A DNA stretch of 60,806 nucleotides from Pseudooctadecabacter sp. (GCF_020627745.1 NZ_JAHDGE010000010.1:1-60806), one strand, 5' to 3'; positions 24,976 to 34,199 are shown, counted from the first letter of the stretch. Notes: generated by a model not told the origin, from the letters alone. Numbers and translations are program-made.

Positions 24976-27168
24976 TCAGGCGGCTTTGCTGTCTGCCCCT
25001 GTGCCGAACCGTGCGTAAAAGCTTTGACCGCTTTCGGCCATTTCGCGCAGCAGGGCAGGGCATTCGAACCGGTCGCCGAACTGTTCGGTCAACTCGTCAC
25101 ACCGCGCGGCGGCATAAGGTGCGCCCAGAATGTCGAGCCAGCTGAAAGGCCCGCCGGACCACGGGGCAAAGCCCCAGCCGAGGATCGCGCCGACGTCGCC
25201 TTCGCGGATGTCCATAAGGACGTTTTCCTCCAGCGCGCGAACGGCCTCAAGCACCTGCGCGAACAGCAAACGGTGCTGAACCTCGACCAGCTCGGGCTGG
25301 TTGTCCTTGGGCTGGTATTTGTCGCGCAAACCGTCCCACAGCAACTGGCGCTTGCCCTTGTCGTCGTAGTCGTAAAAGCCCGCGTTGGCCTTGCGGCCCA
25401 AACGGCCCTCATCGGCCAGCCAGAAAATCACCTCGTCGGCGGCATCGTCATAGGCGTCGCCCATGGCGGCCTTCGTGGCCTTGGCGATCTTGACGCCCAG
25501 ATCAATCGACGTCTCGTCGGTCAGCTGCAAGGGCCCCAAAGGCATCCCCACCAGCTTGGCCGCGTTTTCAATCAGCGCGGGTTCCACACCCTCTTTCAGC
25601 ATCCGCACGCCTTCGTTGATGTAAGGCAGGATGCAGCGGTTGGCGTAGAAGAAGCGTTCGTCGTTCACCACGATTGGCGTCTTGCGGATCTGGCGCACAA
25701 AATCGAGGGATTTGGCAACCGCCACATCACCGGTCTCGCGGCCTCTGATGATCTCGACCAGCAGCATCTTGTCCACGGGGGAGAAGAAGTGGATGCCGAT
25801 GAACTGTTCGGGCCGCACAGAGGCTTTCGCAAGTTCCGTGATCGGCAGGGTCGATGTGTTGGTGGCGAAAATCGCGTCGTCGCCGATGATCGCCTCGACC
25901 TTCTTGGTCATCTCGGCCTTGACGCCCACGTCCTCAAACACGGCTTCCACGATCAAGTCGCAGTCTTTCAGCGCGTCCAGATCGGTGGTGGCGTTGATCA
26001 GGCCCAACACCGCCTCTTTCTTGTCTTCGGTGGCCTTTTTGCGGGCGATGCCCTTGTCCATATAGGCGGTGGTGTAGGATTTACCTTTGTCGGCGGCCTC
26101 TTGGGTTTGGTCGATCAACACGACCTCAATCCCGGCCAGCGCCGACACGAGGCTGATACCGGCCCCCATCATGCCCGCACCCAGAACACCGACCTTCTTG
26201 ACCTTCTGGTCGGCCACGTCGGGACGGTTCGCGCCCTTTTCCAGCGCTTCCTTGTTGATGAAAATGCTGCGGATCATCGCCTCGGAGGACGGGTTCATCA
26301 ACACATTGGTGAACCAGCGCGCCTCAATCTTCAGGGCCGTATCAAAGGGCACCATCGCGCCTTCGTAAACGGCAGACAGCAGCGCCTTGGCAGCAGGGTA
26401 CACACCCATCGTCTTGCCATTCACCATGGCCGACGCGCCTACGAAGGTCATGAACCCCGCAGGGTGATAGGGTTCACCGCCGGGCATTTTGTAGCCCTTT
26501 TCGTCCCATGGCTTGACGATCTTGGGCTCTGACAGAACCCATTCTTTCGCCGCCGCCACCGGATCATCCACAACCTCGTCAATGACACCTGCGGCCTTGG
26601 CTTTTTTGGGATCGTTCAACTTGCCTTCGAGCAATAGCGGCGACGCCGCCATGGCGCCCATCTTGCGGACCAGACGCGTGGTCCCGCCCATGCCGGGGAA
26701 GATGCCGACCATGATTTCAGGCAGGCCGATCTTGGCCTTTGAATTATCGGCTGCAAAAATGCGATGACACGCCAGCGGGATTTCCAGACCGATACCAAGC
26801 GCCGTGCCGGGCAGGGCGGCTGCAATCGGCTTGCCGCCTTTGTTGGTTTTGGGGTCCATGCCAGCGCGTTCAATCTTGCGCAGGATGCCATGGGATTTCA
26901 TCAACCCGTCCATCAGGCCCTTGGCCGGATCGTCTCCGGCGGAGGCTTTCATTTTTGCGATGATGTTCAGATCCATCCCGCCCGCAAACGTGTCCTTGCC
27001 GGAGGTGATCACGATGCCCTTGACCGCGTCGTCGGCCAGCGCCTGATCAACGCAGGCGTCAAGCTCCTCCCAGCCGTCAAGGCTGAGAACGTTCATGGAT
27101 TTGCCCTGAACGTCCCAGGTGATTGTTGCGACGCCGTCCGCGTCAGTTGCTATCGTGAAGTCCGCCAT
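24976..27168 (-). CDS. fadB: Fatty-acid oxidation complex, enoyl-CoA hydratase/3-hydroxyacyl-CoA dehydrogenase
   Basis: 730 residues. The N-terminal 190 or so are a crotonase domain (TSGKDTFAGGMDLNI; ALPGTALGIGLEIPLACH with the oxyanion glycine), residues about 315-500 the NAD-binding part (KVGVLGAGMMGAGISLVSA) and the rest the C-terminal dehydrogenase domain (GFYDYDDKGKRQLLWDGL; EEGVGAI-like GDVGAILGWGFAPWSGGP). Catalyses steps two and three of beta-oxidation. ATG at 27168 with AAGGCGA upstream. Could equally be named fadJ; it pairs with the thiolase at 27778-28989. Confidence 0.94.
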   Translation of the reverse strand: MADFTIATDADGVATITWDVQGKSMNVLSLDGWEELDACVDQALADDAVKGIVITSGKDTFAGGMDLNIIAKMKASAGDDPAKGLMDGLMKSHGILRKIERAGMDPKTNKGGKPIAAALPGTALGIGLEIPLACHRIFAADNSKAKIGLPEIMVGIFPGMGGTTRLVRKMGAMAASPLLLEGKLNDPKKAKAAGVIDEVVDDPVAAAKEWVLSEPKIVKPWDEKGYKMPGGEPYHPAGFMTFVGASAMVNGKTMGVYPAAKALLSAVYEGAMVPFDTALKIEARWFTNVLMNPSSEAMIRSIFINKEALEKGANRPDVADQKVKKVGVLGAGMMGAGISLVSALAGIEVVLIDQTQEAADKGKSYTTAYMDKGIARKKATEDKKEAVLGLINATTDLDALKDCDLIVEAVFEDVGVKAEMTKKVEAIIGDDAIFATNTSTLPITELAKASVRPEQFIGIHFFSPVDKMLLVEIIRGRETGDVAVAKSLDFVRQIRKTPIVVNDERFFYANRCILPYINEGVRMLKEGVEPALIENAAKLVGMPLGPLQLTDETSIDLGVKIAKATKAAMGDAYDDAADEVIFWLADEGRLGRKANAGFYDYDDKGKRQLLWDGLRDKYQPKDNQPELVEVQHRLLFAQVLEAVRALEENVLMDIREGDVGAILGWGFAPWSGGPFSWLDILGAPYAAARCDELTEQFGDRFECPALLREMAESGQSFYARFGTGADSKAA

Positions 27169-27664
27169 TGTCGTTCGCCTTCGTCTGTTGTTTCGCGTCA
27201 TCCGCCTCCAGTATCCGCAAGGCGCGGTCTCGAAGCTGGACAGGATTGAGAAGGGGAACGGTGACGTTGCTGACGCTCGACCGGAACACGGACCCCCGCC
27301 ATTCCCCCTCAACAAGGCGGAGGCGCAGGGCGTTCCGGTAGGGCTCTACCACGTAGTTGCCCCCCTTGAGGATGAATGTTTCGTGGACCCCATCAATCAG
27401 ATCGTCACGACCATCAGCAAACTGTGCATGTTTGGCGATGCGTAGAAAATCCTTGGCCCCCATCCGGTCCATGTAACCGGAAAAAGCCTTGGCCGAAGTG
27501 ATGAAGTCATCGGGGGACGGATTGGTAAGCGACCCATCTGTCGTCTCCACATGCAGCGGATATGACATCATGGTGGACAATTCAGCGTAGGCACCTGACA
27601 TCATCAGTTTGCCACTTCTATCCAGAAAATTCTGGAAGATCGTCTTCGCCTCATCGCTCATCAT
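27143..27664 (-). CDS. Hypothetical protein, NTF2/SnoaL-like
   Basis: 173 residues between fadA and fadB, same strand, its 3' end overlapping the fadB start by 26 nt. Residues 5-125 read like a cone-shaped NTF2/SnoaL domain (NFLDRSGKLMMSGAYAELSTMM; LDGVHETFILKGGNYV-like DGVHETFILKGGNYV; YRNALRLRLVEGEWRGS). The tail (about 140-173) is charged and possibly disordered. Two adjacent ATGs (27664, 27661) could start it. Context suggests a link with beta-oxidation but no catalytic role can be assigned. Confidence 0.72.
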   Translation of the reverse strand: MMSDEAKTIFQNFLDRSGKLMMSGAYAELSTMMSYPLHVETTDGSLTNPSPDDFITSAKAFSGYMDRMGAKDFLRIAKHAQFADGRDDLIDGVHETFILKGGNYVVEPYRNALRLRLVEGEWRGSVFRSSVSNVTVPLLNPVQLRDRALRILEADDAKQQTKANDNGGLHDSN

Positions 27665-27739
27665 CGTGTCCCGTGATCGTCTGGCGCCCCCCTATATCAG
27701 GTTTCTGCAAAAATGTGTTAACTTAGATTGACAGCGGAA

Positions 27740-27763
27740 GTGTCGGCGATTTCTGTCCGACAC
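27740..27763 (-). terminator. Weak hairpin after fadA
   Basis: GTGTCGG / CCGACAC stem with a 10-nt loop, 15 nt after the thiolase stop; no T run, so it may attenuate rather than stop transcription into the downstream genes. The surrounding gap 27665-27777 shows nothing else. Confidence 0.4.
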
Positions 27764-27777
27764 CCCGCGCCAATATG

Positions 27778-28989
27778 TCAGACACGTTCGATGATGGTCG
27801 CAGCCCCCATGCCGGACGCGATGCACAATGTCGCAAGGCCCACTTCTTTGTCGGACCGTTCCATCTCATCCAGCAGCGTGCCGATGATGATTGCCCCGGT
27901 CGCACCCAGCGGATGCCCCATGGCGATGGACCCGCCGTTCACGTTCACTTTGGAATGGTCCACATCAAAGGCCTGCATGAAGCGCAACACGACGCTTGAA
28001 AATGCCTCGTTCACCTCAAACAGGTCGATGTCGCCGATGGACATGCCGCTGTCTTCGAGGATTTTGTGGGTCACAGGCACGGGGCCGGTCAGCATGATGG
28101 TCGGATCGGTGCCGATCTTGGCCGTCTGACGGATGCGCGCACGTGGCTTGAGGCCCATCTTCTCGCCGTATTCTTTTGAGCCGATCAAAACGCCCGCCGC
28201 ACCGTCCACAATGCCGGACGAGTTACCGGCGGTGTGGATGTGGTTGATCCGCTCCAGATGGGGGTATTTCATCAGCGCGATCTTGTCGAAGCCGGGCATC
28301 ATTTCGCCCATGTCCTTGAACGCGGCTTTCAGACCACCCAAGGACTGCATGTCCGTCTCGGGGCGCATGTATTCGTCATGTGCGAGGATTTCCAAACCGT
28401 TCTGGTCGCGCACAGGCACGATGGATTTGGCAAAGCGGTTGTCATCCCAAGCGGCCTTGGCGCGCTTTTGGGATTCGGCGGCCAGCAGGTCCGCATCATC
28501 GCGCGAAAACCCGTATTCGGTGGCAATGATGTCGGCAGAAATGCCCTGCGGGACGAAATACGTCTCCATCGCGATGGAGGGATCGACGGCAATCGCCGCC
28601 CCGTCGGACCCCATGGGCACGCGACCCATCATTTCCACACCACCGGCGATATAGGCATCGCCCGCGCCGCCCTTCACTTGGTTGGCGGCCAGGTTCACAG
28701 CCTCCATTCCCGACGCACAAAAGCGGTTGATCGCAAGGCCAGGGATGGATTGGTCCAGATCAGACGCCAGCACCGCCGTGCGCGCAAGGCACCCGCCCTG
28801 TTCCTTCACCTGTGTGACGTTGCCCCAGATCACGTCTTCGACGGCGTGACCTTCAAGATTGTTGCGCTCTTTCAACGCGTTCAGAACACCCGCCGACAAC
28901 CGTGCGGAGGTGACTTCATGCAGCGATCCGTCCTTGCGGCCCTTGCCGCGCGGCGTGCGCACGGTGTCATAGATATAGGCGTCGGTCAT
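27778..28989 (-). CDS. fadA: Acetyl-CoA C-acyltransferase (3-ketoacyl-CoA thiolase)
   Basis: 403 residues. Last step of beta-oxidation, thiolytic removal of acetyl-CoA. [18 protein letters not shown] contains the acyl-accepting cysteine, [15 protein letters not shown] the His of the second signature and [13 protein letters not shown] the C-terminal catalytic Cys. ATG at 28989 with GGGAGG upstream. Upstream lies a perfect TTGACGT/ACGTCAA inverted repeat that probably binds one of the MerR regulators of the block. Confidence 0.96.
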   Translation of the reverse strand: MTDAYIYDTVRTPRGKGRKDGSLHEVTSARLSAGVLNALKERNNLEGHAVEDVIWGNVTQVKEQGGCLARTAVLASDLDQSIPGLAINRFCASGMEAVNLAANQVKGGAGDAYIAGGVEMMGRVPMGSDGAAIAVDPSIAMETYFVPQGISADIIATEYGFSRDDADLLAAESQKRAKAAWDDNRFAKSIVPVRDQNGLEILAHDEYMRPETDMQSLGGLKAAFKDMGEMMPGFDKIALMKYPHLERINHIHTAGNSSGIVDGAAGVLIGSKEYGEKMGLKPRARIRQTAKIGTDPTIMLTGPVPVTHKILEDSGMSIGDIDLFEVNEAFSSVVLRFMQAFDVDHSKVNVNGGSIAMGHPLGATGAIIIGTLLDEMERSDKEVGLATLCIASGMGAATIIERV

Positions 28990-29020
28990 CTGGGGTCCTC
29001 CCGTCAAAATGCTGTTGGTA

Positions 29021-29036
29021 TTGACGTGAACGTCAA
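29021..29036 (-). promoter_or_regulatory. Operator-like palindrome upstream of fadA
   Basis: Perfect inverted repeat TTGACGT-GA-ACGTCAA, 32 nt upstream of the fadA ATG. The left half also reads as a -35 TTGACG box with CATTTT 19 nt downstream on the minus strand, the long spacing usual for MerR-activated promoters. The same ACGT-NN-ACGT core occurs upstream of the MerR gene at 32509. Confidence 0.6.
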
Positions 29037-29089
29037 TGGCGCAAATTTCAAGATTATCGTGGCGTCACGGCCCCAAATGACCTTGCGCC

Positions 29090-29722
29090 TTATGCGCGAT
29101 CCGCCGGGCTGCCGGGCATCAGGTCATAGGGCGCCTTGTAGCCGTCCGTATCCTCGATCCGGCTTAGCCATGCGTCGATCTTGGGGAAGTCCGCGCGATT
29201 AAATCCATAAGGTTCAGGGTAATAGAGGTACCCGCAGCACGCCAGATCGGCGATCGTCAGGCCGTCGCCGGTCAGAAAAGGCGTCTCCGCCAGCTGAGTC
29301 TCAACGATCTTCAGCGCCGACATCAAACGCATCTCCATAAAGGCGTTCACATCTGCGTTGCGTTTGTCTGCAGGCAGGAAATTGGTGTTGAACCGCAATG
29401 GTCCGGCCACGCCACTGACCTTGTGGTTGTCGAAAAACATCCAGCGCAGCACGTCCCGGCGTTCGGCGGCAGACCGCCCGCCCAGTTTGCCTGTTTTGGA
29501 GGACACGTAATCCTGAATAACCCCGGACTGGGTCAATATCAGGTCACCGTCTTCCATCACCGGAACTTCGCCCATGACATTCAGCGCACGAAATTCCGCG
29601 CTGCGAGAGGCGCCGTTGAAGAAGTCGACAAAAACAGGCTCCCACTCCGCACCGGAAAGTTGCAGGGTCAGGGCCGCCTTATAGGCATTCCCGCTTTCGC
29701 CGAAGCAGTGCAGTTTGATCAT
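29090..29722 (-). CDS. Glutathione S-transferase family protein
   Basis: 210 residues. N-terminal thioredoxin-like half with MIKLHCFGESGNAYKAALTLQLSG (Ser/Asn active-site region) and NVMGEVPVMEDGDLILTQSGVIQDYV (the cis-Pro and gamma-glutamyl-binding ES-type loop, here QS), then an all-helical half ending with LTGDGLTIADLACCGYL, which holds the conserved Asp of the N-capping box. Cytosolic; substrate unknown. ATG at 29722 with AAAGGA upstream; the upstream ORF extension runs into the repeat island and is not coding. Confidence 0.9.
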   Translation of the reverse strand: MIKLHCFGESGNAYKAALTLQLSGAEWEPVFVDFFNGASRSAEFRALNVMGEVPVMEDGDLILTQSGVIQDYVSSKTGKLGGRSAAERRDVLRWMFFDNHKVSGVAGPLRFNTNFLPADKRNADVNAFMEMRLMSALKIVETQLAETPFLTGDGLTIADLACCGYLYYPEPYGFNRADFPKIDAWLSRIEDTDGYKAPYDLMPGSPADRA

Positions 29723-29770
29723 GGGGTCAGGTCCTTTCGGGACGTTGTGTTCGGGACAGAGTGCGGGATT

Positions 29771-29793
29771 GAGTTGTATTTGCCAAGATGAAG
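29771..29793 (+). repeat. Left 23-nt terminal inverted repeat of non-coding island
   Basis: GAGTTGTATT followed by TGCCAAGATGAAG. Its reverse complement occurs at 30377-30399 with a single mismatch (T/G at position 11). The two copies bound a 629-nt gene-free interval. Shorter relatives (GAGTTTTTTTGGCCAGATGAAG-type, 22 nt, written here as GAGTTTTTTT then GGCCAGATGAAG) occur at 40249 and 56546. Confidence 0.75.
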
Positions 29794-29822
29794 ACGGGGG
29801 CGGGGTGCCTGTTAACGGGCCG

Positions 29823-30327
29823 TTAAGGTTAATCGCGGAGGATGAAGGCGCGCCGATAGCTGGAGAGTGAAGCGGCGTCCAAGGTGAAGCCCCGCCCGGC
29901 TTGCTTCGCCGCGCCATAGGTCAAAGCTGCCCATGGCCGCGGTCTTCTTGTCGGTGCGGGGTGACGCTTTGATCGGTGGATGTGCCGTGCTGCATGGTGA
30001 GACAACGGCGAACCTCATTGGAGGGCACCGCAGGGCGAAAGACCGTATTGTCTTTAGTCATACGGACGACAGACGCGCATTAAGGTTAATTCGCCGGCAT
30101 TAAGGTTAAGACTTGATGGGTTGGCGAGCGGCGGATCTGCCGTGGGTGGTGCAGTTAAGTTTGCCGTGCGTAGTGCAATTAAGGTTAGTGGCGGCTCACT
30201 GGTGTCGTCACCGACGCTTATTTATTGGCCATTGCTGCTTCAATGGTCGATCAGCCCTCGTCCAAGTTTACCTTCCCGGCTCCGAACCAGAACCCGCTTA
30301 ACCTTCATCAGCTGTCATTAAGGTTAA
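29823..30327 (+). repeat. Cluster A of TTAAGGTTAA decamers in a 711-nt gene-free gap
   Basis: Exact TTAAGGTTAA at 29823, 30080, 30100 and 30318, a one-off copy (TTAAGGTTAG) at 30179 and an inverted partial copy TTAACCTT at 30298. All exact copies have the same orientation. Between GST and the 70-residue protein gene (29723-30433) I find no credible ORF, tRNA or promoter; the ORFs here have no Shine-Dalgarno sites and atypical composition. Confidence 0.75.
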
Positions 30328-30376
30328 TTGGCGCCTCTCCGCCGTATAGCCATCCCAACGCCTGAGAGGTTTCTTG

Positions 30377-30399
30377 CTTCATCTTGGCCAATACAACTC
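30377..30399 (-). repeat. Right 23-nt terminal inverted repeat of non-coding island
   Basis: Reads CTTCATCTTGGCC then AATACAACTC on the plus strand, the inverse of the copy at 29771-29793 with 22 of 23 positions matching. It ends 35 nt before the stop of the small protein gene at 30434. Confidence 0.75.
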
Positions 30400-30433
30400 C
30401 CCCCGGAGGGCCGGTTTGCCCTGCGCGCCACAC

Positions 30434-30646
30434 TCACTTTTTGCGCGCTTCCAGCTCCGAATTGAAGAGCCGCAGCCGGTGCCCGAAGGTGTCTTCGTCG
30501 ATGACAGAATCAAAATTCTCAAACAGGAACGACAGGGCTTCGCCCTCATCCAGCCCTGCCTCGGATGCAAACCTGCGCAGCCGGCGATAGCCGTCTTCGG
30601 TCATGGCACAGGGAAAACGACGGGTCAGGCGAAAGCGTTTGGGCAT
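30434..30646 (-). CDS. Conserved hypothetical protein, 70 aa
   Basis: 70 residues: a basic start (MPKRFRLTRRFPC), then a probably helical body with LDEGEALSFLFENFDSVIDED. A good AGGA site precedes the ATG at 30646. It follows the acyl-CoA dehydrogenase on the same strand with a hairpin between them. Resembles small cytosolic regulatory or chaperone-like proteins but no family could be named. Confidence 0.78.
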   Translation of the reverse strand: MPKRFRLTRRFPCAMTEDGYRRLRRFASEAGLDEGEALSFLFENFDSVIDEDTFGHRLRLFNSELEARKK

Positions 30647-30666
30647 CGGGTCCTCGGATATGGAAA

Positions 30667-30686
30667 GGGCGGACCGAAGTCCGCCC
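30667..30686 (-). terminator. Hairpin after acyl-CoA dehydrogenase gene
   Basis: GGGCGGAC / GTCCGCCC with a 4-nt CGAA loop and TTTCC following on the minus strand, 7 nt past the dehydrogenase stop. Confidence 0.65.
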
Positions 30687-30693
30687 CACCACC

Positions 30694-32472
30694 TTAGAAG
30701 TTTGCCGCGTCCAGCGCCATCACCGTGTCGGCGCCGGTGTTGATCCGCGCCAGATGGGTCGCGGTTATCGGCAGTTGCCGCGCCATGTAATAGCGGCCCG
30801 TGGCGATCTTGGTCTCGTGGAAATCGGTGTCGGTGTCACCGGCGGCCAGTGCCTCCATCGACGCCTTGCCCATCTTGGCCCACATCAGACCCAGACACAC
30901 ATGACCCATCATGTGCATGAAATCATAGGACCCGGCCAACGCGTTGTTGGGGTTTTTCATGCCGTTCTGCATGAAATACATCCCCGCCGCCTGCAGGTCC
31001 TTGGAGGCGGCTTTCAGCGGCTCAAGGAAGTCCTTCTCAAAGGCTTCATCGCCTTTGTTCTCAGCGATGTAGGTCTTGATCATCTCGAAAAAGCCCATGA
31101 TCGTCTTGCCGCCGTTCAGGCCCAGTTTGCGGCCCACAAGGTCCAGCGATTGCACGCCATTGGTGCCTTCATAGATCATCGTGATCCGCGCATCGCGCAC
31201 GAATTGCTCAAGACCCCATTCCTGGGTAAAGCCCGATCCGCCCAAGGTCTGTTGGGCCAGCACGCAGGTCTCAAACCCTTTGTCGGTCAGGAAGCCTTTG
31301 ACCACGGGCGTCATCAGCGACACCAGCGCATCGGCCTCCGCATCGTTGTTTTTGTGCGCGCGGTCGATCAGGGACGCGCCCCAATAGGTGAACGCACGGG
31401 CGCCTTCGACGAAGGCCTTTTGATCCATCAGATTGCGGCGCACGTCAGGGTGCACGATGATCGGATCGGCGGGCTTGTCGGGGGCCTCAACGCCGGTCAC
31501 GGCACGGCCCTGCAGACGGTCACGGGCAAAGCCCAATGCGTTCTGATAGGCGACCTCACCCTGCGCGTAGCCTTGCAGGCCCACGCCCAGACGGGCCTCG
31601 TTCATCATGGTGAACATGGCGCGCATGCCTTTGTGCATCTCACCGATCAGATAACCGGTGGACCCGTCATGGTTGATCACGCAGGTGGAATTGCCGTGGA
31701 TGCCCATTTTTTCTTCCAGACCGCCACACGACACAGAGTTCCGCGCCCCCAAGGAGCCGTCTTCGTTGATCAGGAACTTGGGCACGATGAACAGTGAAAT
31801 GCCTTTGACGCCTTCAGGGCCGCCTGGGATTTTCGCCAGAACGAGGTGGATGATGTTGTCGGACATCTCGTGCTCACCGGCGGAAATCCAGATTTTCTGG
31901 CCGGTGATTTTGTAGCTGCCGTCGTCCTGCGGTTCGGCCTTTGTGCGCATCAGGCCAAGATCGGTGCCGCAGTGGGGTTCGGTCAGGTTCATGGTGCCGG
32001 ACCATTCGCCGGTGGCCATTTTGGGCAGGTAGGTCTGTTTTTGCTCTTCCGTGCCATGGGCCAGAATGGCGGCCATGTTGCCGTGGGTCAGACCGGGGTA
32101 CATATTAAACGCCATGTTGGCGCTGACCATGGGTTCCATTGCAGCGGTGTGCATGATGTAGGGCAGGCCCTGGCCGCCGTATTCTTCGGGCATGTCCATG
32201 GCCATCCAGCCGCCTTCGGCCATCTGGTCATAGGCCTCTTTAAACCCGTCGGGCACGCGCACGACGCCGTTCTCAAGGTGACAGCCTTGCTTGTCGCCCA
32301 CCGTGTTCAGAGGGGCCAGGACTTCGGATGCCAATTTGCCGGCCTCGGTCAGGACGGCGTCTGTGAAATCGCGGTCAAGATCGGCAAAGCCCGGAATGTC
32401 CATTTCGGAAATCTTCAGGACATTGTGCAGCACGAACTGCTGGTCTTTGGTCGGTGCGTTGAAAATCGGCAT
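30694..32472 (-). CDS. Acyl-CoA dehydrogenase (DmdC-type, 592 aa)
   Basis: 592 residues, about 200 longer than ordinary acyl-CoA dehydrogenases, as in the DmdC/FadE-like group that has an extra C-terminal helical domain. [18 protein letters not shown] and [17 protein letters not shown] form the FAD/acyl-binding core; [18 protein letters not shown] is the C-terminal catalytic-glutamate region. FAD-dependent first step of acyl-CoA oxidation. Substrate may be a fatty acyl-CoA or 3-methylmercaptopropionyl-CoA; the sequence does not decide. Lies 36 nt behind merR (32509) on the same strand, so probably co-transcribed. Confidence 0.92.
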   Translation of the reverse strand: MPIFNAPTKDQQFVLHNVLKISEMDIPGFADLDRDFTDAVLTEAGKLASEVLAPLNTVGDKQGCHLENGVVRVPDGFKEAYDQMAEGGWMAMDMPEEYGGQGLPYIMHTAAMEPMVSANMAFNMYPGLTHGNMAAILAHGTEEQKQTYLPKMATGEWSGTMNLTEPHCGTDLGLMRTKAEPQDDGSYKITGQKIWISAGEHEMSDNIIHLVLAKIPGGPEGVKGISLFIVPKFLINEDGSLGARNSVSCGGLEEKMGIHGNSTCVINHDGSTGYLIGEMHKGMRAMFTMMNEARLGVGLQGYAQGEVAYQNALGFARDRLQGRAVTGVEAPDKPADPIIVHPDVRRNLMDQKAFVEGARAFTYWGASLIDRAHKNNDAEADALVSLMTPVVKGFLTDKGFETCVLAQQTLGGSGFTQEWGLEQFVRDARITMIYEGTNGVQSLDLVGRKLGLNGGKTIMGFFEMIKTYIAENKGDEAFEKDFLEPLKAASKDLQAAGMYFMQNGMKNPNNALAGSYDFMHMMGHVCLGLMWAKMGKASMEALAAGDTDTDFHETKIATGRYYMARQLPITATHLARINTGADTVMALDAANF

Positions 32473-32508
32473 CAGGCCCTCCTTGGGGTGTGGTGGGGCA
32501 GGGGTGGC

Positions 32509-32910
32509 TTAACTGGCCACCGCCTGCTGGGGTTCGATTTGGGACAGGCGCGCGCGGCCCCAGTCCATCTGGGTTTCAAGTTCTGCGATGGCCTCATCCA
32601 ACTCGGCGCGCTGCGCTTTCATGTCAGAGAGGTGCTTTTCGGCCAGCACATAGGTTTCACGCAGCTGCGTCGCCTGACTGTCATTCATGTAGTACAGGTC
32701 CAGAAGCTGGCGGATTTCCTCGAGCGAGAAGCCAAAGCGCTTGCCGCGCAAAATCAGCTTCAGCCGCGCGCGGTCGCGCTTGCCGTAAAGACGTTTCTGC
32801 CCGACCCGCTGCGGAAACAGCAGTTCCTTGGCTTCATAGAAACGAAGCGTCCGGGGCGTTACATCAAAATCTTCGCACATCTGGCGAATGGTCATCGTTT
32901 GATCCGTCAT
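32509..32910 (-). CDS. MerR family regulator (acyl-CoA metabolism type)
   Basis: 133 residues. [28 protein letters not shown] is the MerR winged helix; RARLKLILRGKRFGFSLEEIRQLLDLY continues it, and a coiled coil (about 80-125) gives the dimer. No metal-binding cysteines, so it belongs with the LiuR/PsrA-like MerR proteins that sense acyl-CoA-related ligands. First gene of the unit with the acyl-CoA dehydrogenase. Upstream are two palindromes (32985, 33037) that fit autoregulation. Confidence 0.9.
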   Translation of the reverse strand: MTDQTMTIRQMCEDFDVTPRTLRFYEAKELLFPQRVGQKRLYGKRDRARLKLILRGKRFGFSLEEIRQLLDLYYMNDSQATQLRETYVLAEKHLSDMKAQRAELDEAIAELETQMDWGRARLSQIEPQQAVAS

Positions 32911-32984
32911 AACAATATCCTCATTGCGTTTCGGTAGACCGCAGGTGAGGCGCTTTCACCCACCTTACAAGAAAAGATGACGCG

Positions 32985-32998
32985 GACGTAAACGTGAC
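32985..32998. promoter_or_regulatory. ACGT-AA-ACGT operator-like site upstream of merR
   Basis: GGACGTAAACGTGA, 75 nt upstream of the MerR start. It shares the GACGT-(A/G)A-ACGT core of the perfect palindrome upstream of fadA (29021-29036). Probably the binding site of this MerR protein; the 371-nt gap 32911-33281 holds no gene but contains this and the next site. Confidence 0.5.
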
Positions 32999-33036
32999 GC
33001 CGCGTCAGAACGAGGTTTACGAAAGGTCAGGAAAGT

Positions 33037-33050
33037 TTTACGCGCGTAAA
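33037..33050. promoter_or_regulatory. TTTACGCGCGTAAA palindrome upstream of merR
   Basis: Perfect 14-nt palindrome 127 nt upstream of the MerR gene start and 50 nt from the first site. A TTTACGCGCG half also occurs upstream of the acyl-CoA synthetase at 19818-21437 (near 21490, minus strand). Could serve the second MerR protein. Confidence 0.45.
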
Positions 33051-33281
33051 GCGCAATATTCTAACCGGGAAGACGGCCCCGGATTTCCCCGTCACCCTTA
33101 TTTTTATGGCATTTCAGGTATGGAAATCCTTACCTCGGGTTCGAACAGGTCCGCCGGTTCTTCGGTGTTTTCCCACAACCTCAGGGGGCAGCCCCTGCCC
33201 GTGGCGCGACCGATGCGGTCGAAAATTCATCGCGTCATGTGAGGGGGAGTGGCGGATCAGCCCCGTTCGCGGCGCCGCACC

Positions 33282-33650
33282 CTAGGCGAGGTTCGCGGCC
33301 GTGTCATCGCGCAGGCGCCGCAACTCATCCATGGTTTCATCCAGCTGGCGGCGCTGTTCTTCCAGCTCCCCCAGTTGGCGGGTGGCATAATCCACCCATG
33401 TTTTCATCTGCGCCTCGGTGCCTTCGTTTTCGTAGATCAGCAGCCACTGGCGGATCTCTTCCAGAGGAAAGCCGAATTTGCGCCCGCGCAGAATCAACGT
33501 CATCCGCGCCAGTTCCTTGGGGCCATAAAACCGCGACCGGCCTTCGCGTTCGGGCGACAGAAGTTCGATATATTCGTAGTAGCGCAACGTGCGCGGGGTC
33601 ACATCAAACTTCGCACACATTTCCTTAAAGCTCAGCCGTGGCTCGGACAT
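33282..33650 (-). CDS. MerR family regulator, second copy
   Basis: 122 residues, clearly a paralogue of the protein at 32509-32910 (shared [22 protein letters not shown] vs [22 protein letters not shown]; shared [19 protein letters not shown]). No metal-sensing cysteines. Coiled coil at about 80-115. The ATG at 33650 has a GGAGG site. Two adjacent paralogues with candidate operators between and around them suggest cross-regulation of the fatty-acid genes. Confidence 0.9.
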   Translation of the reverse strand: MSEPRLSFKEMCAKFDVTPRTLRYYEYIELLSPEREGRSRFYGPKELARMTLILRGRKFGFPLEEIRQWLLIYENEGTEAQMKTWVDYATRQLGELEEQRRQLDETMDELRRLRDDTAANLA

Positions 33651-33758
33651 GATCTGCCTCCCTTTTGGGCAATCCTAAACACGCAGGGCACGCAGGGCAA
33701 CGGGGGGGCGGTCACGAAACCGCTTGCGGCTGTGGGCGGGGCGGGGTTCAAAAGGGGC

Positions 33759-34199
33759 ATGAGTGAAGATCGCCAAGCCAAAATCGCCAGCCAGTTCATC
33801 GCGGCGCTGCCGCATGCCACGGCGCTGGGCATGACCCTGACCGAAATCGGGGGCGGCCACGCCACCATCGCTTTGCCCTATGATGCCAAACTGGTGGGCG
33901 ACCCTGAGACGGGTGTGATTCACGGCGGGGCGGTGTCGGCCCTGCTGGACACCTGTGGCGGTGCGGCGGTGATGGTGCATGACAGCCTGCCTGTGGGCAC
34001 GGCGACGCTGGATTTGCGGATTGACTACATGCGGCCCGCCACCCCCGGCCAGACGATCATTGCACGGGCCGAATGTTATCACGTGACCCGGTCGGTGGCC
34101 TTTGTGCGTGCCACGGCCATGGATGACGACGTGGACCGCCCCGTCGCCACAGCGACCGGTGCCTTCGCCATCCAGACCCAGAAAGGGCCCGGCGCATGA
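33759..34199 (+). CDS. PaaI-type hot-dog thioesterase, first of pair
   Basis: 146 residues, one hot-dog fold. [46 protein letters not shown] (read in parts) gives the HGG motif of the PaaI group, with the acid residue shortly after. Hydrolyses aryl- or acyl-CoA esters in the cytosol. ATG at 33759 with AAGGGG upstream; the ORF start at 33249 is a shadow. Its stop overlaps the start of the second thioesterase (ATGA). Confidence 0.9.
   Translation: MSEDRQAKIASQFIAALPHATALGMTLTEIGGGHATIALPYDAKLVGDPETGVIHGGAVSALLDTCGGAAVMVHDSLPVGTATLDLRIDYMRPATPGQTIIARAECYHVTRSVAFVRATAMDDDVDRPVATATGAFAIQTQKGPGA

Noticed and set aside
24970-26532. 520-codon plus-strand open frame antisense to the fadB-type gene
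   Set aside because: Same antisense artefact; the minus-strand protein has every expected FadB motif.
30113-30321. Short plus-strand frames of 60-66 codons inside the repeat island
   Set aside because: No ribosome-binding sites, composed of repeat DNA and with atypical amino acids.
29771-30399. Possible CRISPR or insertion sequence
   Set aside because: Repeats are not regularly spaced units with unique spacers, and no transposase frame lies between the inverted repeats; an autonomous IS is excluded, a non-autonomous element is not.
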